A stretch of DNA of 64,000 nt from Actinoplanes lobatus. GTDB taxonomy: Bacteria; Actinomycetota; Actinomycetes; Mycobacteriales; Micromonosporaceae. Position numbers and translations under genes: made by a program. The notes below the pieces were generated by a model that was given only the letters and a program-made list of their open reading frames with translations, searched no databases and was not told the origin of the DNA. The stretch spans positions 439,001 to 503,000 of the forward strand of contig NZ_JACHNC010000001.1 of assembly GCF_014205215.1 (NCBI RefSeq), read 5' to 3'. Positions 1 to 7,997 of this stretch are shown in pieces; position 1 is the first letter of the stretch; every line of letters begins with the position of its first letter.

Positions 1-471
1 GGCGGCGAGCAGCGCCTGCACGGTCTGGGCGGCGCCGCCGGCCAGCTCGTGGTCGACCCCGCGCCAGCCGGCGATGGCCAGCTCGCGAAGCCAGGACCGG
101 CCGCCGGCGAGCAGGCCACCGGACGGAGACGAGCCGCCGGGGACGGCCCACCGCTCACGGGACCGGCCGAGCGCCTCGTCGAGACCGGCGGCCAGCGCGT
201 CGTGCGCGGCACCGAGCAGGGCGGCGCGGCCCCCGGCCAGCGCGGCCAGATGCTCGTCGGTGACCGCACCAGCGATGATCTTGCCGACCGAGTCGGCGAC
301 CCGGTCGGCGAGCGGCGAGCCGGCGAACGCGGCGGCGAAGGCCTCGCACGCGGCGGCCCGCTCCTCGTCGATCCGGGCGAGGCCGTGCACCAGGGCGTCG
401 TCGAGGCCGTCGATCAGGGTGAGCGCCTCGGTGAGGCCGGCCGGGACCGCCCGCAGGGCGTCGGCGAGCAT
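1..471 (-). CDS. Unrecognised Ala-rich protein, 3' part beyond window
   Basis: The reading frame opens at ATG 471 and stays open to the window edge, giving 157 residues with no stop. The start overlaps the stop of the upstream SWIM-like gene (ATGA), so the two are almost certainly translationally coupled. The visible part begins MLADALRAVPAGLTEAL and is rich in Ala, Gly and Leu, with amphipathic helical stretches and no signal peptide or membrane segment. I do not recognise a family. Because it is co-transcribed with a Cys/His-cluster protein it may be its partner, but this is inference only. Confidence 0.6.
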   Translation of the reverse strand, partial: MLADALRAVPAGLTEALTLIDGLDDALVHGLARIDEERAAACEAFAAAFAGSPLADRVADSVGKIIAGAVTDEHLAALAGGRAALLGAAHDALAAGLDEALGRSRERWAVPGGSSPSGGLLAGGRSWLRELAIAGWRGVDHELAGGAAQTVQALLAA

Positions 472-971
472 CAGCGCACCGCCCCGGCCGCCGGGAACCA
501 CTGCAACTCGGGCAGCGGATCGGTGGTCGGGGGCACCTCCAGATACGCCAGGTGGCGCAGGAAACCGCTGAACACCTCGGCGGCGCGGTTGGGCGCGGTC
601 GTCGTGTGCAGCCCGGCCCAGAGATCCTCGGTGTTCTCCGGCAGCGTCACCTTCAGATAGCGGGCGACGCGGGCCAGACCGTACTGTGCGACGGCGGCGT
701 CGGCGAGGGCGCGCAGGTGGTTGCAGGCGCGCGACCCGCCGGGCAGGCCACCGCACGGCCGGTTGTTGTTGGTGTTGCAGCTCAGGCCGTGGTCGCCGGC
801 GGTGATGGACGAGACGTAGACACGCTCCACATCCGACCCGCTGGAGACCACCCCCTGGAGCCGGCCGTCGGCCAGCTCCACGAACGGCACCTTGGCCAGC
901 TTGCGCGGCCGGGCGGGCGCGATGACGGGCGCTGCGCTGCGCCGCTCATGGACGGCACCCCCGTTGGTCAC
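471..971 (-). CDS. SWIM-like zinc-finger protein
   Basis: A 166-residue protein starting at GTG 971, chosen because GAGGAGG lies 8 nt upstream. The middle carries a Cys/His cluster: Cys, seven residues, Cys, then an ACNHL segment giving a terminal Cys-x-His pair. It is preceded by a beta-strand-like stretch VYVSSITAGD, which is how SWIM zinc-binding domains (CxCxnCxH) are arranged. The first pair is wider than the SWIM consensus, so the assignment is only by resemblance. The C-terminal half is helical with no recognised domain. It overlaps the next gene by ATGA. SWIM proteins bind nucleic acid or protein partners; no specific role can be assigned here. Confidence 0.6.
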   Translation of the reverse strand: MTNGGAVHERRSAAPVIAPARPRKLAKVPFVELADGRLQGVVSSGSDVERVYVSSITAGDHGLSCNTNNNRPCGGLPGGSRACNHLRALADAAVAQYGLARVARYLKVTLPENTEDLWAGLHTTTAPNRAAEVFSGFLRHLAYLEVPPTTDPLPELQWFPAAGAVR

Positions 972-1021
972 AACCAGACCTCCTCAGAAACAGGTGCCGA
1001 AGTTGTATCCCACGGGTACGA

Positions 1022-1053
1022 CAAAACCGGATCGCCTCAGCGAGGCGATCCGG
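1022..1053 (-). terminator. Intrinsic terminator of the T7SS toxin cassette
   Basis: A perfect 12-bp stem (arms 1027-1038 and 1042-1053) with a 3-nt loop, followed on the minus strand by TTTTGT. It lies 13 nt after the immunity-gene stop and closes the three-gene cassette upstream of it. This is a canonical rho-independent terminator, rare in such GC-rich DNA. Confidence 0.85.
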
Positions 1054-1065
1054 TCGGCGGGGTCG

Positions 1066-1380
1066 TCAGCCGAGGCGCCGGGCCATGTCGGCCAGCTCGC
1101 GGAGCCGGTCGAGCACCGCCGCCTTCCCCTCCCCGCCGGGCAGTTCCCGGTCGCCGGCCGGCACCAGCTGGTCGCGCAGCAGCTCGACGGCCTGGGCACG
1201 CGCATCCGCGGGCAGCTCGGCCAGCCACAGCGACCCGAGGTTCTCCCGGGAGATCTCCCGCAGGTAGGCGGCCGCCTCCGGGTCGGACAGCCGGTCGGCC
1301 AGGAAGTCGACGGTCCAGTAGAACAGGCCGCCGCCGGCGCTCCAGTCCAGATCCGGTCTCAGCACCAGTAGTCCCGCCAT
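1066..1380 (-). CDS. Putative immunity protein for the adjacent T7SS toxin
   Basis: A 104-residue acidic protein starting at ATG 1380, the A of which lies in the toxin stop codon (TGATG). It begins MAGLLVLRPDLDWSAGGG and is then mostly helical (YLREISRENLGSLWLAELP). There is no signal peptide or membrane segment, so it should stay in the cytosol. I do not recognise a family. The call rests on position: a small gene fused by a 1-nt overlap to the 3' end of a modular toxin gene and followed at once by a strong terminator, the normal place of an immunity gene in polymorphic toxin cassettes. Toxin binding is inferred, not seen. Confidence 0.6.
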   Translation of the reverse strand: MAGLLVLRPDLDWSAGGGLFYWTVDFLADRLSDPEAAAYLREISRENLGSLWLAELPADARAQAVELLRDQLVPAGDRELPGGEGKAAVLDRLRELADMARRLG

Positions 1381-2537
1381 CACTTCCCCACCACGAAGAC
1401 GCGCGGGCCCAGCCCTCGCTGCTCGATGAACCGCTCCACCATGGCCTTCTGTTCCGGCGTAAACCTTGACACATCGACCGGCACCAGGTCGGCTTTGTCC
1501 AGATGCCGTTCGATCTGGAACTGCAGTTGGGGCCACTGCCGCTCGAAGTAGCGGCTGTCGAAGTTGCCGACCGCGTCGTACGTCTTCCCGGTCTCGTCGA
1601 CCCAGTCGGCGGACGAGCCCTTCTCGGCCCGGGTGAGCCGGACCCCGGTCTCCTCCTCGATCCGCTGAGCGCTCTCCGACTCCTCCGGACGGTGCCTGCC
1701 GACGGCCGGATCGTCGCCGAGGTCGTGGATCCGCTTGTCGTCGCCGTTCTTCCCGGGCTGCGGCGGCGGGTCGGCGCCGCCGTCCGGCAGCCGGTTGAGT
1801 TTCCGCAGTTCCTCGATCAGGTCGTCGAGACGCCGCACCCTGGGCAGGAGGTTGCGCAGGCTGGCGATGAGGTCGTGCACCCAGCGGGCGATCCGCGCGG
1901 CCCAGGAGGCGACGAGCGTGCCGACCTGCTCGACCACCAGCGGGGTCGCCGCGCCGAAGGTGGCGGCCACCTCGGCGGCGTAGGCGACCAGCCGGGACAC
2001 CAGGGTGGCGATCGCGTCCCGGACCAGCTCGCGGACCCCGGCGACGAGCAGGCCGGCGCCCTCGGTGAGCGCGGCCATCGTGCCGGACGCCGCGGCCAGC
2101 GCGGTCAGGGTGCCGTGTTGCTCCCGGGCGGTCGCGCGGTAGGCCTCCCCGGCCGTACCGGCCCAGCCGGCCACGTCCCCCCGGACCGCGTGGTCGAGCC
2201 GGCCGGCCTCCTCTTCGAGGGCCTCGGCGATGTTGCGCCAGGTCCGCGCATACGCCGTGATCTGCGCGGGGTCACCGGCGAGCTGGTCGAGGGTGTCCCG
2301 CAGCGGCTCGACGTGCTCGATGATCCAGGAGACGCCGTACTGCAGGAGCACCCCGATCGGGTCGGAGGCCAGGGCCAGGCTGTCGAGACCGGCGCTGACC
2401 CCGCCGAGGCCGCCCTCCACCCAGTCCCGGTCGCGGACACCGGCGGCGATCATCTCGATGTCCTCGACGATCCACACCCCGGCCCACGGGTCGGGCGGCT
2501 GGTCGACCCGCTCGGCGACGAGTGTGCCGTCACTCAC
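1380..2537 (-). CDS. T7SS polymorphic toxin with CdiA-CT-like nuclease domain
   Basis: A 385-residue protein from GTG 2537, chosen because it overlaps the upstream stop (GTGA). Residues 1-250 are helical and resemble WXG100/LXG-type carrier regions; they include W-x-x-I-A and WAGTAGEAY, a W-x-G turn typical of T7SS substrates. A Pro/Gly/Asp-rich linker follows at about 255-285. The last ~110 residues contain ESAQRIEEETGVRL, a DETGKTYDAVG strand pair and a conserved end PRVFVVGK, resembling the CdiA C-terminal BECR-type tRNase domains of contact-dependent inhibition toxins. The expected role is contact or secreted killing of related bacteria by RNA cleavage. The domain match is by eye; the nuclease type is uncertain. 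Confidence 0.72.
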   Translation of the reverse strand: MSDGTLVAERVDQPPDPWAGVWIVEDIEMIAAGVRDRDWVEGGLGGVSAGLDSLALASDPIGVLLQYGVSWIIEHVEPLRDTLDQLAGDPAQITAYARTWRNIAEALEEEAGRLDHAVRGDVAGWAGTAGEAYRATAREQHGTLTALAAASGTMAALTEGAGLLVAGVRELVRDAIATLVSRLVAYAAEVAATFGAATPLVVEQVGTLVASWAARIARWVHDLIASLRNLLPRVRRLDDLIEELRKLNRLPDGGADPPPQPGKNGDDKRIHDLGDDPAVGRHRPEESESAQRIEEETGVRLTRAEKGSSADWVDETGKTYDAVGNFDSRYFERQWPQLQFQIERHLDKADLVPVDVSRFTPEQKAMVERFIEQRGLGPRVFVVGK

Positions 2538-2845
2538 GACCCGGCCCGCCGGGCGGCGGCCACGTCGGCGGCCGCATAGCGCTCGCCGGTGGCGCGCACC
2601 CGCGCGGCCGATCCGAGCAGCGATTCCTCGGCCACCCGGATCCCGTCGGCGAGGGCATCGTGCAGCCCGTTCAGCATTCCTGGGACAAGGGCACACAATT
2701 CGCCGTACGCCTGAGCGCCGAGCCGCACCGCCTCGGACGCCTGCCCCACGTCACCGAGCACATCGGCGATCACACCGATGTGCCCGGCGTGGCTGATCAG
2801 ATCCGCGGGCGTCACCGACACCGCGTCGTTTCCCCGGTCGACCAC
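2534..2845 (-). CDS. EspC-like type VII secretion-associated protein
   Basis: A 103-residue helical protein, or 95 residues if the in-frame GTG at 2821 (VSVTPADLISHAG) is the true start. The later start matches how EspC-type proteins begin and has GGGGA about 9 nt upstream, whereas the GTG at 2845 sits too close to its GGGGGAG. EspC/WXG100-like proteins form helical hairpins and act as secretion partners for ESX effectors. The stop overlaps the toxin start by GTGA, so this protein is probably the targeting partner of that toxin. No ESX core genes (eccC, mycP) lie in the window, so secretion would rely on a machine encoded elsewhere. Confidence 0.72.
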   Translation of the reverse strand: MVDRGNDAVSVTPADLISHAGHIGVIADVLGDVGQASEAVRLGAQAYGELCALVPGMLNGLHDALADGIRVAEESLLGSAARVRATGERYAAADVAAARRAGS

Positions 2846-2867
2846 AGCTCCCCCATCCCGTACCTAT

Positions 2868-2889
2868 GACATCAAGGAAGCTAGATGTC
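2868..2889. promoter_or_regulatory. Inverted repeat upstream of the toxin cassette
   Basis: GACATC and GATGTC arms separated by 10 nt lie 23-44 nt upstream of the first gene of the toxin cassette. The position fits a regulator site or promoter-proximal operator. The evidence is symmetry and position only. Confidence 0.35.
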
Positions 2890-3510
2890 TTGGACGGCCC
2901 CTTTCAACGCTCTTCCGAAACCTGTGGATAACTCGGGTTTCAGCAGCTCAGGGCGGTGCTGTTGCCGGGCCGTGCCGGACAACCGAGGACGAACGGCTCC
3001 TCAGAAAAACCGATAATCTCCTCCTCAAGCGGTTTTAGTCGCATACAAGCTGGCCAGAAGGGTGATCCGGGCTAGAAGGATGCCGTCTTAACTGTCCCGA
3101 GCGGCCAGCCAGGGCCGCCGGGAAGCGGTGATCTGCCGGACGACATGGTCGCCCTGGGTTCGGCAGGGAGCGAGAGGCGAAACCGACCCCGAAGGACTTC
3201 TCGGCCTGCCCCGGCCGACGCCCTCGAGGACTACGGACATGAAGCTCAACCACGGCACGCCTTCGCGTACTGGACCGCCGATGGCTCCGGCAGCACTCCG
3301 GTGACCGCCACGTAGGGCGTCTTCGCGGGACCCCGCTCACCGTCGGCCGACCGTCCTTCCTGTCGGAACCGGGCCGGCGGCTCCTGACTCGGCACTTCCG
3401 GTCGTACCCCTCAAGCACCAAAAGTGTGCCGCCCACCAGGGCGGCGGACGCAGCACGCCCTTTTGTCTGCCGCTTCGGCGGCGAACCCGAGAGAAACACA
3501 GGAACCCCCC
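2890..3510. other. Long gene-free leader before the pilin operon
   Basis: About 620 bp without a convincing gene separate the divergent toxin cassette and pilus operon. The region is less GC-rich near 2900-3080. A small GCCGC-TTCG-GCGGC hairpin (3469-3482) sits just before the pilin ribosome site. I looked for the conserved GEMM c-di-GMP riboswitch core (GCAAACC, ACGCAAAGCC) and did not find it. The stretch may be a long structured 5' leader or hold distal promoters. Confidence 0.4.
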
Positions 3511-3831
3511 ATGCTTCGTCAGCGTCTTCGCGCGGCCCGCGCCAACGACGAGGGCTTCACCCTCATCGAGCTCCTGATCGTCGTCGTCGTCATCGGCGTC
3601 CTGTCCGGAATCATCGTCTTCGGCGTCTCCGCTTTCAAGGACGAAGGCAAGAAGGCGACCTGCCAGTCCAACCAGAAGACCGTCGAGGTCGCGGTCCAGG
3701 CGTACTACGCCAAGAACGGTTCCTACACGGCCAGCCTCGCTGAGCTCAAGAGCAAGGGATTCCTCAAGTCGGAACCCGCGGGCATCACCATCGACGCCAC
3801 CGACGGCACGGTCACGGCCGCTGGCTGCTGA
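3511..3831 (+). CDS. Type IV major pilin
   Basis: A 106-residue prepilin. The start at ATG 3511 is chosen over upstream in-frame codons because AGGA lies 7 nt before it and it gives a short, basic leader. A class III signal ends at Gly15 with the prepilin peptidase site G/FTLIELLIV, including Glu at +5 needed for subunit packing, followed by a ~20-residue hydrophobic helix. The mature domain (FKDEGKKATCQSNQKTVEVAV) is short, with two cysteines, one near the helix end and one at the C-terminus, that could form a disulfide. It is first in the pilus operon and probably the main filament subunit; subunits polymerise from the membrane outward. A hairpin after the gene could keep its mRNA more abundant than the machinery genes. 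Confidence 0.9.
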   Translation: MLRQRLRAARANDEGFTLIELLIVVVVIGVLSGIIVFGVSAFKDEGKKATCQSNQKTVEVAVQAYYAKNGSYTASLAELKSKGFLKSEPAGITIDATDGTVTAAGC

Positions 3832-3846
3832 TTTGCCGAAGCCGTA

Positions 3847-3878
3847 GCGGGGCGAGGTGACCATTCACTCCGCCCCGC
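3847..3878 (+). terminator. Hairpin between pilin and pilT (attenuator-like)
   Basis: GCGGGGCG (3847-3854) pairs with CGCCCCGC (3871-3878) across 16 nt, with no T-run. It lies right after the pilin stop and before pilT. A hairpin here would partly stop transcription or protect the pilin mRNA 3' end, giving more pilin than motor proteins. The role is inferred. Confidence 0.5.
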
Positions 3879-3915
3879 CACCCCTTCCGCCCGTCCGTCC
3901 CCTCCGGAGGTTCTC

Positions 3916-5010
3916 GTGCCCCCCACCGCGATCGGCAGCCGTGCCGACGTGCTCCTCGACATCCTGTGGCATGCCCGCGGCAGCGACCTGCTGCTGACCG
4001 CCGGCATGCAGCCGCAGATGCGCGTCGACGGCCAGCTGCGCCCGGTGACCGAGGCCCCGGTGCTCACCGGCGCCGACACCGAGGAGCTTCTCGCCGAGTT
4101 GCTCTCGGAGGAGCAGGCCGAGGAGCGGAGGGCCACCCACGAGTACGACTTCTCGTTCAGTTGGCGGGAGACCGCCCGGATCCGTGGCAACGCGTTCCGG
4201 CAGCGCGGCGAGACCGCGATCGCACTGCGGATGATCCCCGCCCACGTGCCGACCATGCAGCAGCTCGGCCTGCCGCCGGTGCTGGGCTCGTTCGCGCGCC
4301 AGCACCAGGGCCTGGTGCTGGTCACCGGCCCGACCGGCTCGGGCAAGTCGACCACCCTGGCCTCGGTGATCAACCAGATCAACACCGACCGGGCCTGCCA
4401 CATCGTGACGATCGAGGACCCGATCGAGTACCTGCACGAGCACCGCCGCTCGATGGTGAGCCAGCGCGAGGTGGGCACCGACACCAACTCGTTCTCCGAC
4501 GCGCTGCGCGCCGCGCTGCGTGAGGACCCGGACGTCCTGCTGGTCGGCGAGATGCGCGACCTGGAGTCGATCGCGTTCGCGCTCACCCTCGCCGAGACCG
4601 GTCACCTGGTCTTCGCGACGCTGCACACCAACGACACCACGCAGGCGCTGGCCCGCATCATCGACGTCTTCCCGGCGCACCAGCAGGCCCAGATCCGGGT
4701 CCAGCTCGCGGCCGCGCTGACCGGGATCGTCTACCAGCGGCTCGTCCCGCGCATCGGCGGTGGCATGGTCGCCGCGTACGAGGTGCTGGTCGCCGACACC
4801 GCCGTGCGCAACCTGATCAAGGAAGGCAAGCAGCACCAGCTGCGCAACGCGCTGGTCAGCGGTCAGCGCGAGGGCATGCAGACGCTGGAGCACTCGCTCT
4901 CCGCCCTGGTGCAGGCCGGTGTGGTCAGTTATGAGGAGGCGGCCGCCCGCAGCCTCTTCCCGCGTGACATCGAGGTTCGCCCCCGCACCCGGACGGGTGC
5001 CGGCTCATGA
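3916..5010 (+). CDS. pilT: Type IV pilus retraction ATPase PilT
   Basis: A 364-residue hexameric ATPase of the PilT/GspE superfamily that powers pilus retraction from the cytoplasmic face. GTG 3916 is preceded by GGAGG at 5 nt spacing. The N-terminal PAS-like domain spans about 1-115. The Walker A GPTGSGKST is at 138-146, followed by the IEDPIEY Asp box, LREDPDVLLVGEMRD (Walker B) and the His box TGHLVFATLHTNDT. The segment AVRNLIKEGKQHQL near the C-terminus is the family-typical PilT AIRNLIRE motif, which separates it from PilB. The stop overlaps the pilB start (ATGA). The length is usual for PilT (345-370). Confidence 0.95.
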   Translation: MPPTAIGSRADVLLDILWHARGSDLLLTAGMQPQMRVDGQLRPVTEAPVLTGADTEELLAELLSEEQAEERRATHEYDFSFSWRETARIRGNAFRQRGETAIALRMIPAHVPTMQQLGLPPVLGSFARQHQGLVLVTGPTGSGKSTTLASVINQINTDRACHIVTIEDPIEYLHEHRRSMVSQREVGTDTNSFSDALRAALREDPDVLLVGEMRDLESIAFALTLAETGHLVFATLHTNDTTQALARIIDVFPAHQQAQIRVQLAAALTGIVYQRLVPRIGGGMVAAYEVLVADTAVRNLIKEGKQHQLRNALVSGQREGMQTLEHSLSALVQAGVVSYEEAAARSLFPRDIEVRPRTRTGAGS

Positions 5011-6791
5011 GGCTGCGCAACCGTGCCGAGCAGGCCGGCACCGAACCCCGCGCCGCCGTGCTCCTTCCCGAGCCGATCCGGCCCACCGACCTGAGCATCG
5101 TGAACGGCGGCCGGCGTCTCGGCGAGCTGCTGCTGTACGCCGGCCTGGTCCAGCACGCGCAGGTGCTGGCCGCCCTGAGCGCGGCCCAGCGCGGCACCGG
5201 CAAGCGCCTGGGGCAGCTGCTGGTCGAGAGTGGTGCGGTCAGCGACCGTGACATCGCCCGCGCGGTCGCCCACCAGCACGGTCTGCCCGTCGTCGATCTG
5301 CGTCAGGTCGTGCCGGAGGAGTCCGCCGTCGCGCTGCTGGACGAGGCCTCCGCCCGCGAGCTTCTCGCCATCCCGGTCACGCTCCAGGATGCCGAGGTGG
5401 CGGTCGTGGTCGCGCTGCCGTCGGAGGCGGTCCGCCAGGCGCTCGCCCAGGCGATCGGCAGGGCCGTCACGCTGGGGGTCGCGCCGGAGTCCGAGATCAT
5501 GCGCGCGATCGGCAACGGCTATCGCGCGCTGACCGGCGTGGACGTCCATGTCAAGGCGTTCGAGGCCCGCGAGATCGGTCGCCGCGACGTGGCCCGGGCC
5601 GCCTCGCCGGCCGCGCACGAGGACGCGCCGGTCGTACAGGTCGTTCAGATGATCCTCACGCAGGCGCTGCGGGACCGTGCCTCGGATGTGCACATCGAGC
5701 CGCAGAGCGAACGTATCCGGGTGCGGTTCCGCATCGACGGCGCGCTGCACGACATGCTCGATCTGCCCGGTTCGATGGGCTCCGCGCTGGTCAGCCGCAT
5801 CAAGATCCTCGGCGGCATGAACATCGTCGAGCGCCGGCGGCCGCAGGACGGCCAGATCAGCACCGAGGTCGAGGGCGTCGCGGTCGACATCCGGGTGTCG
5901 ACGACCGCGGTCGTGGGCGGCGAGAAGGTGGTGATGCGGCTGCTCGACAAGAGCCGCCCGCTCTACGAGCTGGCCACGCTCGGCATGAGCCCGCAGATGA
6001 CCGACCGGTACTCGGCGCTGCTGCGCGCCCCGTACGGAATGGTGATCTGTGCCGGCCCGACCGGCAGTGGCAAGACCACCACGCTGTACGGCTCGCTCAA
6101 CGAGATCAACAGCCCGGAACGCAACATCATGACGATCGAGGACCCGGTCGAGTACACGTTCCCGTCGATCAACCAGATCCAGATCAACGAGGCTGCCGGG
6201 CTCACCTTCGCCGACGGCCTGCGGTCGATCCTGCGCCAGGACCCGGACGTGATCCTGGTCGGCGAGATCCGTGACGTGGAGACCGCCCGCATCGCCGTGC
6301 AGTCCGCGCTGACCGGGCATTTCGTGCTCTCGTCGCTGCACGCCACGGACGCCGTCTCGGCCCTGCACCGGCTGCTCGACATGGGTATCGAGAACTTCCT
6401 GGTGGCCTCGTCGGTCACCGCCATGGTCGCCCAGCGCCTGGTCCGCCGGATCTGCCGGCACTGCACCGAGCACTATCAGCCGTCGCAGCAGGAGCTGGCG
6501 CTGATCGCGGCGATCGGCGGCCGGCCGCCCCAGGGCGGGTTCGTCCGCGGGGCGGGCTGCAACTTCTGCGCGCACACCGGATTCCTGGACCGGGTCGGCG
6601 TCTACGAGATGATGCCGGTCAGTGAGGCCATCCGTGCCCAGATCCTGGCCAGCGCCGGGCACGACGAGATCCGCCAGACCGCCCGCCGCGAGGGCATGCG
6701 CACCTTGCAGGAGGAGGCGGCCCGGCTGGTGTCGGACGGCGTGACCACGCCTGCCGAGATCCTTCGCTCGATCTACGTTCCGGGGAGCTGA
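5007..6791 (+). CDS. pilB: Type IV pilus extension ATPase PilB with MshEN domain
   Basis: A 594-residue PilB/GspE ATPase that drives pilin polymerisation. Its ATG overlaps the pilT stop by 4 nt. Two MshEN-type motifs, RRLGELLLYAGL (about 36-47) and KRLGQLLVESG (about 66-76), form the N-terminal domain known in MshE to bind cyclic-di-GMP. The Walker A GPTGSGKTTT is at about 350, followed by MTIEDPVEY, LRQDPDVILVGEIRD and GHFVLSSLHATDA. A tetracysteine zinc site, CRHC (about 483) and CNFC (about 518), is typical of PilB/GspE and absent from PilT. Together with the two GGDEF proteins in this window this points to c-di-GMP control of pilus extension, which is inference. Confidence 0.95.
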   Translation: MRLRNRAEQAGTEPRAAVLLPEPIRPTDLSIVNGGRRLGELLLYAGLVQHAQVLAALSAAQRGTGKRLGQLLVESGAVSDRDIARAVAHQHGLPVVDLRQVVPEESAVALLDEASARELLAIPVTLQDAEVAVVVALPSEAVRQALAQAIGRAVTLGVAPESEIMRAIGNGYRALTGVDVHVKAFEAREIGRRDVARAASPAAHEDAPVVQVVQMILTQALRDRASDVHIEPQSERIRVRFRIDGALHDMLDLPGSMGSALVSRIKILGGMNIVERRRPQDGQISTEVEGVAVDIRVSTTAVVGGEKVVMRLLDKSRPLYELATLGMSPQMTDRYSALLRAPYGMVICAGPTGSGKTTTLYGSLNEINSPERNIMTIEDPVEYTFPSINQIQINEAAGLTFADGLRSILRQDPDVILVGEIRDVETARIAVQSALTGHFVLSSLHATDAVSALHRLLDMGIENFLVASSVTAMVAQRLVRRICRHCTEHYQPSQQELALIAAIGGRPPQGGFVRGAGCNFCAHTGFLDRVGVYEMMPVSEAIRAQILASAGHDEIRQTARREGMRTLQEEAARLVSDGVTTPAEILRSIYVPGS

Positions 6792-6794
6792 CCG

Positions 6795-7997
6795 ATGAAA
6801 TTCACCTATACCGCGGTACGCCCGGACGGCCACGAGGTCACCGGCGTGTACAGGGCCGACTCGCGGGAGGCCGCCGAGCTCGCGCTCTACGACCTCGACA
6901 TGCGCGGCGTCCGGCTGGAGGAGAAGAAGAGCCTGCTGCAGCTGGAGCTGACCGCGCCGCGCGTCAAGCGGGAGGAGGTCATGCACCTGTCCCGGCAGCT
7001 GGGCGCGTTCATCGCGGCCGGCCTGACGATCGTCGACGCGGTGCACACTCTCGGCGCCGAGGCGAGCAACTTCGCGATCCGCAAGATGATGGCCGGGGTC
7101 GAGGAGGGGCTGCGCCGCGGCGACACGCTCTCCGACTGTTTCGACCAGCACCCCAAGGTCTTCCCCGAGTTCTACCGCGGCATCCTGCGGTCCGCCGAGC
7201 TGACCGGGCAGCTGGACACCGTTCTCAGCCAGCTGGCCCGCTACCTCGAACGCGACCTGGAGGCCCGGCGCCGGATCACCTCGGCGATGATCTACCCCAT
7301 CATGATCGCCGTCATGTCGGTGGTCACGGTGGTGATTCTGGCCGGCTTCGTGCTGCCACGGTTCCGGACCTTCTTCGCCGACCTGGACGCCGAGCTGCCG
7401 CTGACGACCCGGATGATGCTGGCCGCCACCGACTTCGTCACGAACTGGTGGTGGGCGATGCTCGCCGCGGCCGCGACCGGCACGCTGGCACTCGTCGCCG
7501 CGCTGCGCACCGACTCGGGCCGGCATGCCGTGGAACGTTTCCTGCTCCGCGTCCCGGTGCTCGGCACCACCATCCAGTTCACCCTGGTCGAACGGTTCTG
7601 CCGGATCTTCGCCTCGATGGTCAGCGCCGGCGTTCCGCTGCCGTCCGCCCTGCACGTCGCCACGTCCTCACTGCGCAACCTGGTCTTCGTCCGGGCGCTC
7701 AACCAGGTGAGCGAACGGGTTCTCCAGGGCGAGGGCCTGGCCTGGCCGCTCTCCCACACCGGGCTGTTCCCCGGCACCGCCGCCCGGATGATCCGGGTCG
7801 GCGAGGAGACCGGCACCCTGGACGCGCAGCTCGAGGTGACCGCCAAGTACTACGAGGGCGAGCTGGACTACAAGCTCAAGAAGCTCACCGCCCTCTTCGA
7901 GCCCGTGATGATCATCGTGATGGGCGGCATCGTCGGCTTCGTCGCGATCGCGCTGGTCTCCGCGATGTACGGCATCTTCAACCAGGTCCACATCTGA
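6795..7997 (+). CDS. pilC: Type IV pilus inner-membrane platform protein PilC
   Basis: A 400-residue polytopic protein starting 3 nt after the pilB stop. It has two GspF domains: one at about 70-190 with VMHLSRQLGAFIAAGLTIVDA, and a second at about 270-390 with RFCRIFASMVSAGVPLPSAL. Each is followed by hydrophobic segments, near MIYPIMIAVMSVVTVVILAG and at the C-terminus (VMIIVMGGIVGFVAIALV). PilC anchors the motor ATPases beneath the pilus and rotates to add or remove pilins. The length matches the family (about 400). The stop overlaps the next start (TGATG). Confidence 0.94.
   Translation: MKFTYTAVRPDGHEVTGVYRADSREAAELALYDLDMRGVRLEEKKSLLQLELTAPRVKREEVMHLSRQLGAFIAAGLTIVDAVHTLGAEASNFAIRKMMAGVEEGLRRGDTLSDCFDQHPKVFPEFYRGILRSAELTGQLDTVLSQLARYLERDLEARRRITSAMIYPIMIAVMSVVTVVILAGFVLPRFRTFFADLDAELPLTTRMMLAATDFVTNWWWAMLAAAATGTLALVAALRTDSGRHAVERFLLRVPVLGTTIQFTLVERFCRIFASMVSAGVPLPSALHVATSSLRNLVFVRALNQVSERVLQGEGLAWPLSHTGLFPGTAARMIRVGEETGTLDAQLEVTAKYYEGELDYKLKKLTALFEPVMIIVMGGIVGFVAIALVSAMYGIFNQVHI

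Noticed and set aside
2890..3510. GEMM c-di-GMP riboswitch before the pilin
   Set aside because: The conserved GCAAACC and ACGCAAAGCC cores are not present.
4929..7655. 908-aa minus-strand frame opposite pilB and pilC
   Set aside because: It is antisense to strongly supported genes and has His/Asp/Arg-rich shadow composition typical of high-GC DNA.
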